Positions 55,560 to 64,000 of a DNA stretch of 64,000 bases are shown here, in pieces. The notes under the pieces are model-generated. The model saw nothing but the letters and a program-made list of their open reading frames with translations. It made no database searches and had not been told where the DNA came from. The stretch is from Taxillus chinensis (Eukaryota; Streptophyta; Magnoliopsida; Santalales; Loranthaceae): NCBI GenBank assembly GCA_023512835.1, contig CM042092.1:48315900-48379899 (forward strand), in the 5' to 3' direction. The translations under genes and the position numbers were made by a program. Every line of letters begins with the position of its first letter. Positions within the stretch are counted from its first letter, which is position 1.

Positions 55560-56534
55560 GGCTCCGAAAGTGCACTTTTCGGGGTTCAATTTCAGTTGAT
55601 ATTTCCGTAGCCTGTTAAAGAGCTTGCGGAGTACTTCGATATGATCTTCGGTGCTTCAAGATTTGGCTATCATGTCGTCCACATATACCTCAACTTCTTT
55701 GTGCATCATGTCGTGGAATAGGGTCACCATGGCTTGCCGATAGGTTGCCCCTGCGTTCCTCGGACCAAAAGGCATCACGTTATAGCAAAAGGTGCCCCAA
55801 AGTGTCGTGAATGTGGTCCTCTCTTTGTGTTTGGGGGCCATACAAATTTGATTATAGCCCGAGAAACCATCCATGAAGGAGAATAGGGCATGTTTTGCCG
55901 TATTATCCACTAAGGTATCAATATGAGGAAGCAAGGAAATTGTCTTTCGGACCGGCCCAATTCGGATCTCTATAGTCGACACACATGCGTACTTTGCCTC
56001 CTTTCTTTGGTACCGGTACAACATTAGCGAGCCATTCTGGATAGTGGGAGACACTTAGGAAACCTGCATCCCATTGCTTTTTGACTTCTTCTTTAATCTT
56101 CGTATCATCTCCTGGCCTCATTCTTCGCAATTTCGCTGTCTTGGCTTGCACTCGCTTCACGGGTATGTGATGTTGCACTATATCTGTGTCTAATCTGGGC
56201 ATATCCTGGTATGACCATGCAAAAATGTCGATGTAGCTTCTCAACGGCTCGATTAACTTCCTCCCGATGTCGGTAGCTATCAAAGACCCCACCCCTCAAT
56301 TCTTTTGGTTCGGTTGTCGTCCCCAAATTCACTACTTCTACTGGGTCTTCACTTGGGACGGATAAACGGTCTTCCCTTTCCAATAGGCGTATAATCTCCC
56401 CTGGTAGCTCAGGTGTCTCCTCTATCTCATTCTCATCGGCTTCAAACACAGGCTGCTCCCGGTTTGGACTTTGGTCAAACCTTTGGCATCTCATTTCGCT
56501 TTCGCATACTATGTTTTCATTGACATTGTGATAC
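55560..56534 (-). pseudogene. pol: Ogre A reverse transcriptase
   Basis: The exon begins after the predicted intron. Motifs: SYIDIFAWSYQDMPRLDTDI, VPVPKKGGKVRMCVDYRD, FSFMDGFSGYNQICMAP, FCYNVMPFGPRNAGATYRQA, YVDDMIAKS (intact catalytic pair near 55,670). Frameshifts occur near 56,290, 56,150 and 55,950. The segment after YVDD is complete here, unlike B. Confidence 0.85.
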
Positions 56535-56716
56535 CTATTTATAAGAGAATGACAAGTTGGTAACCAAATATGATATGCATATGTGATGAATGGAATGCAC
56601 CATGAAAGATTTGAAAAACACATTTTATTGGAAGGTTTAAGGAAAAACAAATGTTCACAACTTCAAAGTACATTAGAATAGAATACATTAAATCCCAAGT
56701 GACCCGTAAGCATTAC
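56535..56716 (-). other. Predicted Ogre intron (copy A)
   Basis: Donor GTAATG at 56,716 inside the stop of the upstream ORF, acceptor TTATAAATAG ending at 56,535; 182 bases, nearly identical in position and phase to the intron in copy B. Confidence 0.65.
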
Positions 56717-57740
56717 ATTATGGGGAGGTCCAGGCTGGTCCAATTGTTCAAGGCTGGTTGGGATCCTCTCGCACTAACTGAACCATCTCGCTTGGTACAT
56801 GCTCATTTATGTCCAGGACGGCTACGATCCCCGTCTTGGGCTCAAGGTTGGCTCTTGTGGATAAACCCTCTACTTCGAATGTAACATTCAAAGGGGGGAA
56901 AGCTTCTCCTTTTTTCTTATACCTGGCCTTTTTCGCAATCTTGCCATTCGACTTCCCTCTTCTTGATAGCTTCTCTCTGTCTGTCAACTTTTGTAGGGAT
57001 GTAGCCTAGCCCAGGACTTTTCGGTATTTTCTCGGATGGTCGGGGGTTTCGAATCCCTTGAGTCGTCAGGCCTAATCCTTGCCCCGGCTTGTACCCTTGC
57101 TTGATCATGGTGGCTGCAACCATTCTTTCAGCCTTCGAGAGACAATGATCCGGGCGAGTGACATTCACCATCTCAAATGCCCGATAGGAGCATTCTGGCA
57201 CATCTTCGTTGTTTTCAACATAAGGTACCGATGCCGGCTTGGTGACGAGGAAACTTGTCTCTCCAGAGATGCGGATGAGCTGGTCCCCCATTACAAACTT
57301 CATCTTTTGGTGGAGACTGGACCATCGCCCCTGCCATGTGGATCCAGGGTCTTCCCAAGAACGGCTCTAATATGGAGTGATGTCCATTACCTGAAATTCC
57401 ACCGTAAAAGTAGTTGGCCCAATCATGAGTGGAACATCCAGAGTTCCCACCACGTCACGCTTTCCTCCATCGAATGCCCGTACCTTCATCGTACAGGGAC
57501 GCATATAGGACGTGTCAATTGGAAGTTCTCTGGTATATGCAAAGGCATAATATTCAAGGCCGAGCCGTTGTCAAGAAGTACACGGGCTATGGTGTGCTCC
57601 TTGCATTTGACCGTGATGTTATGTGCCCTTTTCCTTCTTGGGGTAGCTCGTCATCTCCAAAGCTAATTACGTTATTCAGGATGAGGTTATCGGTGAGTCC
57701 ATCCACATTCGCGATCGAGATGGTTGGAGGAACGTAGGCT
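56717..57740 (-). pseudogene. Ogre A protease (partial) and G-patch region
   Basis: Protease remnants carry frameshifts (57,330-57,700). The frame 57,303-56,917 holds MKFVMGDQLIRISGETSFLV, MVAATMIKQGYKPGQGLGLT (a clear G-patch-like GYKPGQGLG) and GLGYIPTKVDRQREAIKKRE. The segment joining gag is shortened by about 270 bases relative to B (junction near 57,752). Confidence 0.7.
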
Positions 57741-57744
57741 TGGC

Positions 57745-59910
57745 TTAGAAGGAGCGAGCTCTAGCGGTGGCTCCCTGGACTACTTCACAACTGTAATTCC
57801 ATGGGACCTTTTCGGTTATAGGGGAAAGAGGAACACCGATGGTGAGGGGTGCAATTCCACGCGGTAGTTGTGGGATTTCGGTCCTTTCCCCTTGTTCCGG
57901 CACGAGACTTGAGGCATGGATAGTGAGAGGCTTGATTCCATGTGGCAGTAATGGGATCTCCGGAGCCTTAACAGTTAAGACAAGGGGTGTTGGCAGCCAT
58001 GGCGATTTGTGGAATCATCTTCTTGGATCATGTGGCTTTGGTTGTCCATTCCTCCTCTTGAGAATTCTATCATCCTTTGGTCCATGAGTTTTTGCACCAC
58101 CTCGGAAAACTCGGTGCATTCCCGCAATATCATGTCCCCGTGACATCTTGTGATAAAGGCATTGTTTTTCCCCATCTATTCCTTTTCCTACCCTGGGCGT
58201 GTCTTTAGCAAGTATATACCCATGTTCCTGTAACAGAGTAAACAAATTTGTTTTCTCCATTTGTACTTGGGAGACCCTTTCCAGCCGTGCTTCATTTTCG
58301 ATACTAGCAACATTATTGGAGTGTTCTGGGAGAGGATTGCTGTTCACATTTGGCATCCCAGACAGTGCGGAGAAATCCAGCCATTTTGCATCCTTTAATG
58401 CCTGAACCTTCCTTTTGAATGTTATACAATTCTCGATATCATGTCCAGCTCCACCTGCATGATACTCACATCTAGCATCCCGGCTTATACCAGGCCGGGG
58501 GGAGGAGTCTTTATTTCTCCCAAGGGTATAGGAGTTACCATCCTTACTTCTAAAAGCTTGGGATATAATTCGGCATATGTCATTGGGATCGGGTCGAACT
58601 CCTGTCGTGGTCGGCGAGAAGCCTGATTCGTTCCTGCTTGCTGGGTCTGGGCCCTTGGTTGCCCCTGTCCTTGGAATGAGGCTCCCGGTCCTTCTTGACT
58701 TGCTGGCCTTGGTTGCTCTGGGTATGGCGCTCTCGGTTGAAACGGATTAGGTGTCATTGGATATGGAAATGGAACCCCTCCTTGCGGCAGGTATGGCATG
58801 AATTGGGGAGGTGGTGCGGGTGCGGCATAAGCATTCACGGTGCCCCTCTATAGCACCCTTGGAGCTTGGTAGAATGTTGGTTGTATTGGCTGGTGCGCTT
58901 GATATACCAGGTTGCTCTCATTTTCCTTCTTCTTTGCTGGTGGTTGAAACCGTTTTGATGCCTCAGCCGCTTCACCCTTTAGCTTTCCACCTTTAATTCC
59001 ACTTTCTACTCGTTCACCGGATGCGACCAAGTCTGCAAAGCTGTTGGAGACGTTACCGATCAACTTCTCATAGTAGACACCTTTTAGTGTGTTGATAAAA
59101 AGAGTAGTGAGTTCTCTTTCGGTAAGGGGAGGTTGGACCTCCACAACCGCCTCTCTCCATCTTCGTGCATAATCTTTGAAATTCTCTTCGGATCCCTTCT
59201 CCATAGATCGCAGGGGTTAGTCGATCTAGTGCCAGCTCGGTGACATATTTGTCTTGTGCCAAGAAGGAAGTAGCTAATTCCTTCCATGTCTTAATACGGT
59301 TTCCATTCAGTTGAAAATACTAGCGAAGGGATGCCCCAGTTAGGCTTTCCTGGAAACAATGCATGAGGAGCTTGTCTTCACCAGCATAAGCGGCCATCTT
59401 TTGACAATACATGGCCAGATGTGTCCTCGGACATCGTGTCCCGTTGAACTTTTCAAAATCTGGCATTTTGAATTTTGGCGGTAGCACCACTCCAGGGACT
59501 AAGCATAAGTCTTGTGGGCTGGTCATACCATAGCTGTCAATGCCTTCTACGGCCTTCAATCTTTCCTCGAGTCGGCGTAGAGCGAGCGACTCAATATTTT
59601 CCTGAGGAGCCGGGGAACCCACCGCTTCCATTACATTTCCTGATGCGGGCTTAGTGAAATGAGTTTGATTTGGGGTAGGAGGTTGTGCCATAGCAGGATG
59701 GTATGTGGGTGCCTGGCTTGGAGCCAGGTTGGGTGACTGAACGGCCTCTTGTCCCTGCTCTTGGTGGTGATTGGTAGTTCCCCCGGTCGGAATTCTTCCT
59801 CTTTCTTCGATCAATTTCGTGAGCATTTCCATTATTGCGGACATTTGCCCCTGTAGGGTTTGTTGTGACTGTTCCAACCCCATGAGTCCGTTCTCTGTTT
59901 CTTCCGCCAT
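57745..59910 (-). pseudogene. gag: Ogre A gag polyprotein
   Basis: Start Met at 59,910. Open for 196 codons to a TAG at about 59,320, where the other copies have Trp (SLRWYFQLNG). Then come the core KGSEENFKDYARRWREAVVE (59,204-58,848), the Pro-rich region (58,838-58,485), and the two zinc knuckles: the first CX2HX5HX4C near 58,475-58,431, the second partly disrupted near 58,140. The end is truncated at the deletion near 57,752. Confidence 0.8.
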
Positions 59911-60191
59911 TGGTCGCGGTTGAGGTATTTGATTACGCCGGGATCCGAGATTGTAAGAGTGCGCAATCCTGGAGGGAGGTCGCTACCCACCTCGGTACAA
60001 GGGAACTTTTATTTGATTTTTTTTATATGCATGTATGCATGAATGTCTATGCATAGGGTTAAAGAAACAAACAACTTTATTGCAAACAAAACATACAATA
60101 TAAACACTCAATACAAACATACAATGCTTGAAATGCCATGTAAAATGAAAGCTATCACTACATGATCTTAAGGCATTCTTCCAGTCATCTC

Positions 60192-61624
60192 CTAAGGAGC
60201 ACGGCGCCTCTTTCTCTCGGGGTGGTCGTTCACCTGCATCCTCCCGCCGCTTCATTATGGTCGCGATCTGTTTTTCCCTCACTGCAGCCTTTGAAGAGTT
60301 CCTTCAGAGATGCTTCTAGCCTCTGGATCTGCCGCCTTAAAGTCCGATTCTCCTGGAGGATAGCCTTCATGTCCGAAGTTAGCTGTGGCTTGTGTTGTGC
60401 CCTCCAAGATATGTATGCTGGGAAAACACCAGGTTTTGAACTGTTGGGTTGGATCTTGTGTGGTGTGGACCATGCTTGATACATCTTCTTGCCTTCTTCT
60501 ATGAGCACGGCTCTGCCGTAAGTGAAGTCACACTCTTCCATGCCAAAGAGCACGGGAATAATCTGATGACGCCCTACTTGTCTTCCCACCTGCAGTGGTG
60601 CATATGCAGTTCCTCCCCAGGGACCTAAAAGTGGAACCCAATTGTAGTCCCCGCAGCTATATGTCATGGAGACCACCGGCATCCAAGGAGCAGTCCAAGT
60701 AATGTCAGCTTCTGTGAGGTTCCCAACTTCTTTTTCCAGCTTTCAAAGTCTTTTGGTAGGCTCCACTTGCTGAGCTGAATATCTAGTAGTGTTGTGGTTG
60801 GTACTTGATAAACAGCAGGGAAATGATGAACACTACAGGGGAAATGACCTTGCAACCAAGTACATAGGAGAGGTAAGCACCCCATGAACTGTCCCAAGCC
60901 TTTACTCCTTAGGTAAGTAAGAGATCGGATGGTTTCAGCCAAGATAGCAGGAGTAGGGTCACATCCTTTGAGCACCTGCTGGACCAAATCTACAATTGCC
61001 CCATCAATGTGGGCCGGTATCCTCGGGAAAATGACTAGCCCATATATAGCTAGTGTAAGCAATTTGTGTGCCTCCGCTTCCGTTGCAGTTTGTATTATTT
61101 CTTTGATTATTGCCCATGGAAGATATTCACGCCCACCGTAAGTTGTGACCGCCGGTGAGTCCCATACCGGCTTTCCTATAATCTCGGCAAAGGCCCTTCG
61201 GCATGACCTTCTGGGCTCGCGGATAGACTTTCATTTTGTTTTCCACGGGGATATCCAAGAATCTTCGTATTCTTCTATTGTGGGAACAAGATCTAGGCCG
61301 TTGAAGTTGAAGCACCGCCGTCGAGGTTCCCAGAAATAAATGGCTGCCCCAAGCATATCCGTATCGGCCGTGGCTCGGTTACATGGAGCAAATCCCCAAA
61401 CCGTTGTATGTATACGCTTTTCCTTTCGTCCGACCATTGCTTCCATATTGTCCGTACCTCCTTAGTGTAGTCCAGCTGATCTTCTATGATAACATGTTCT
61501 GCCTTGTAGGCCTCTCCTGGCGGGAAATCTCCAAGGCGAAGTTGAATGTCTCCCGATGCTTGGGCCACTATCGTGACGCTCTCCTTGTCCTGAAGGCCTT
61601 TTAGGAGATGACGAAAGTTGCCAT
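60192..61624 (-). pseudogene. Ogre A ORF1 protein, DUF7745-like (frameshifted)
   Basis: Same protein as in B and D, from Met at 61,624 (one base missing near codon 5). Recognisable parts are DIQLRLGDFPPGEAYKAEHV, LLTLAIYGLVIFPRIPAHID, FMGCLPLLCTWLQGHFPCSV and WVPLLGPWGGTAYAPLQVGR. The C-terminal coiled coil (MKAILQENRTLRRQIQRLEA) is fully readable here. The end near 60,192 is the homologue of the D stop. Frame changes occur near 61,290, 61,130 and 60,720. Confidence 0.7.
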
Positions 61625-62235
61625 GCCTATATGAATGATGAATGTCATGTTATGCATGATGATAGGTTAGGATGACAAGTCAGGACAAAGAATAAACCAA
61701 TAGTAAAGACAGTCAAATGTGCAGGGGATGACTTAAGGACTACCCTACGAAACAAAGGTTAGCATGGCACCGGAATGAGCAAGCAAAATGTGGGTCAATA
61801 CCCCTGATGGGCTTTTATTGCTACCCCTATCTTATTCGTTGGTTCCCAAACTTCCTCAATAGAGGGCTCCCTACACCATGGGATTTACCGGAGGGGGATC
61901 TTAAAAGGACGTGCCTTAAAAGAACCTCAAGCTTGAGTGAGGAGTCCGAGGCCCCATTGCGGATAATGATCAACGCGCCTGGGGACCGTCTTGAACCTCG
62001 CTAACCTAAATTGTGTTAAACCCGGGTATAGGGTTATGCATGAATGCAACAAGTATGGAAAGCAATAAATCACAACTATCATGGTAATGAAAGCATATAA
62101 ATAAATCACAGTTTAAATGACAATTGTATAAAAACAACTTGGCATGACAGTTACATATATACAACAGCACAATTAAATATAACCTCCTAAGTCCTAGTTC
62201 TAGACCTAACTCTCTAAAGTGTTCATTCTTATATT
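61625..62235 (-). other. Ogre A untranslated leader
   Basis: About 610 bases, highly similar to the D leader. No coding region. Element B retains only the part up to the equivalent of 61,770. Confidence 0.65.
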
Positions 62236-62252
62236 CCCCAGCAGAGTCGCCA
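62236..62252 (-). promoter_or_regulatory. Primer-binding site of Ogre A (Arg-tRNA type)
   Basis: The minus strand reads TGGCGACTCTGCTGGGG, two bases after the LTR end. Arg-type, as in D with one to three differences. Confidence 0.8.
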
Positions 62253-62254
62253 GC

Positions 62255-64000
62255 TGTCATCACTGGTTTTCGTCCGGGCCCGTTTGGGGTGAGCTCAAAC
62301 TAAACCAATGGTGAGAAATTTTAGAGTCGCCACCAACTGTTTTTGGGGTACAGTTGGATACCCTCTACTTTGAGTAGTTTTAAGTGTGTGGTCTGCGTTA
62401 TCGAGAGATGGGTTCGGGAGTTGGTTACGTGTAGGGAAGGATTAGCACCCCTACGGCGCCCTTTCGGTATCTAATTTAGGAGGAGGAGGTTTTTATTTAT
62501 TTATACGTGATCACAGTTAAATTTCCTAAAAAGTCTATGATTTTTATTTGACTAAGTTATTTGTCGGAGTTATGGTTAAGATTGATTTACCCTAGGTTTC
62601 TAAAGGGAATCCTAAAAGTTTTTTGGGTTTTTGTTTGAAGTGGGGAATGGGATTCTATGGGTTTGTTTTTGGTTTTTCTTTTGGAAATTTAAGTCCTAAA
62701 AAACTGGTTTTTTATTTTCCCTTTTTTTTTTTTTTTTTTTTTTTTTTTGGGTTAGAAAACACATTTTTTTTTTATGTTTTGTGAAAAACGTTTTGTTTTG
62801 GTTTTACTTTCTTTTATTTTTTTTGTTTTTTTTGTTTTTTTTGTTTTTGGAAGGTAAAACATGTTTTTTATTTGTTTTAAATGGAATCGGAACTCCTAAA
62901 TATGGAAACGTGCATTTTTTAGATGTTTTTTTTCCTTTTTTTGACTTGAAATACATTTTTTTGGTTTTGAAAACGTTTTCTTTTGTTTTTTTTTTCTTTT
63001 GCAAGGATAAAACTTTGAAATTAACACAATAACATATAAAGTGATGTGTGTGGTTGTGACATCCATAAATTAAAACGACCCACTCTTTTCTTTTTTTTTT
63101 TTTCTTCATGCCTCCCTTTGCTCTCTCTCTTTTTCTTTCTTTTTTTTTTTTTTGCTTGCTATACTTTACATATTACATCATACACATATACAAAGGAAAG
63201 GGAAATACAAGGAAAAAAACACAATGCAACAAGTAAAAGAAAAAGAAATACAAGGAAATATTAAGAATTACATCAAATATTAATGTAAGTAAGTTTGAAA
63301 TGTAATGAAGAAATAAGGGCTGAAATGATTTTGGGGCTTACGACACCAATCTTCTGTTTGAGCTCCCGCCGGTGCCGATAGTCACTTGCTCGAATTAGAA
63401 CCAACAGATCTGGCAGCGGGACTTGTGAAGAGGCTTTCCTGGTATTTGGAGATAGGAGGGCTGAAGTGGGCGTGAGAGAAAGGGGACTGGAAAAGGATAG
63501 GTGTCTGTTGTATTTTGCTTGCTGAACACGCAGGAAAAGGGGCTGAAATTGGGATTGTTTTTGTGTTTTTTTTTTGTTTGCTGAAAAAAGAAAAAGGTCG
63601 GGCGTGAGAGGAGGGAAAGAGAATGAAGGGGCGATGTTGATTGTAGAAAAACGGGCGTTCAATCCGAGAAGATGAGGCCAGGGCGTTTCTCTCCTTTCTT
63701 TCTTCTTCAATGATCTCTCTCTTCTTCTTTTTTTCAATGATCTCTCTCTCTCTTTTTTTTTTTTGCATGGGATGATGGAGGGTTTCCTCTTCCTCTTTTT
63801 TTGTTTTTTTTGACGAGTTGTTGCCCTCTCGTCTGTCTCTTTCTCTTTTTTTTTTTTTTTGCAGGGATGAAGCTAGGGCGGAAGAACTTTTCTTGTGCGT
63901 GGGAATCTCAGGCGTAATCTCCTCCCTTTTTTCTTTTCTCCTCTCCTTTGCGCAGGGGATGGATGAATGCCTTTTAAAGTGCTACGAAGCCTCTTCTTTG
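62255..64000 (-). repeat. 5' LTR of Ogre A (left 1.75 kb; continues past the window)
   Basis: Begins TGTCATCACTGG and aligns without large gaps to 47,260-49,010. It contains the conserved U5 start and T-rich tracts (62,720-62,850; 63,090-63,150; 63,700-63,860). No coding capacity. Confidence 0.9.

Larger units (their letters stand above)
47260..64000 (-). mobile_element. Ogre-like element A (cut by the right window edge)
   Basis: 3' LTR 50,510-47,260, interior 62,254-50,511, and the first 1.75 kb of the 5' LTR from 62,255 to the edge. It keeps PBS, leader, ORF1, gag, protease, RT, RNase H, integrase, repeat array and PPT. Its left terminus abuts the leader of B to the base, so A is inserted in B. 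GCATG (47,255-47,259) is the candidate target duplication. Many frameshifts are present, and there is a deletion of about 270 bases at the gag-protease junction. Confidence 0.85.

Noticed and set aside
32911..62255. Tandem Ogre array with shared LTRs from unequal recombination
   Set aside because: Both joins keep an exact LTR end against interrupted leader or PBS sequence, so nested insertion is simpler; recombination is not fully excluded.
1..64000. tRNA genes, rRNA, bacterial-type operons or phage features
   Set aside because: None is visible; tRNA-like strings are only retroelement primer-binding sites.

Overview
This window is plant nuclear DNA, most likely from a eudicot. It is built almost entirely of LTR retrotransposons inserted into one another. 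The evidence is dual-RNase-H Tat/Ogre pol genes, Athila and Sirevirus pol genes, plant tRNA primer-binding sites (Arg, Asp, iMet types), TG...CA long terminal repeats, a CACTA-type DNA-transposon end, and a fragment of a plant cobalamin-independent methionine synthase gene with introns. I see no intact host gene, no tRNA or rRNA gene, and no prokaryotic or organellar features. The species cannot be read from the sequence.

Left part (1-12,274). An Ogre-like element D (minus strand, cut by the left window edge) has its 5' LTR at 4,754-7,629. It sits in an intron of a METE-like gene fragment (exons 8,692-8,302 and 8,218-8,055). That fragment appears to lie inside a CACTA-type transposon whose right terminus is at 10,522. 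The CACTA end interrupts the integrase region of a minus-strand Athila pol (12,274-10,523).

Middle part (12,275-28,150). A plus-strand Athila element (LTR 12,275-13,794, Asp-type PBS, gag-PR-RT) is inserted in the RT region of the minus Athila. It is itself interrupted at 17,210 by a minus-strand Sirevirus-like copia element (LTR 17,210-18,480). This copia element keeps RT-RNase H and a large extra ORF between pol and the 3' LTR. The C-terminus of that ORF carries a recognisable C48/Ulp1-type cysteine-protease signature, the most unusual item in the window. At about 24,635 the copia pol is fused in frame to the 5' half of an iMet-primed chromovirus (gag, leader, LTR 26,283-28,150). A large deletion between two nested elements explains this most simply.

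Right part (28,151-64,000). Three Ogre-like elements lie in the same orientation. C (28,151-32,910) is truncated and lacks gag. B (3' LTR 32,911-36,283, internal 36,284-47,259) abuts C exactly at an LTR terminus inside C's PBS. A (3' LTR 47,260-50,510, internal 50,511-62,254, start of 5' LTR from 62,255) abuts B exactly at an LTR terminus inside B's leader. The best reading is A nested in B nested in C.

On the minus strand each Ogre copy reads: LTR, Arg-type PBS, long leader, ORF1 (DUF7745-like with a coiled coil), gag with two histidine-variant zinc knuckles, protease, G-patch, a predicted roughly 180-nt intron, RT, RNase H, archaeal-type RNase H, integrase, a tandem-repeat 3' UTR, PPT and LTR. 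All copies carry frameshifts or stops, so none in view looks autonomous. Several stops fit C-to-T decay at CAG sites. Boundaries are from reading by eye; frameshift positions are approximate.
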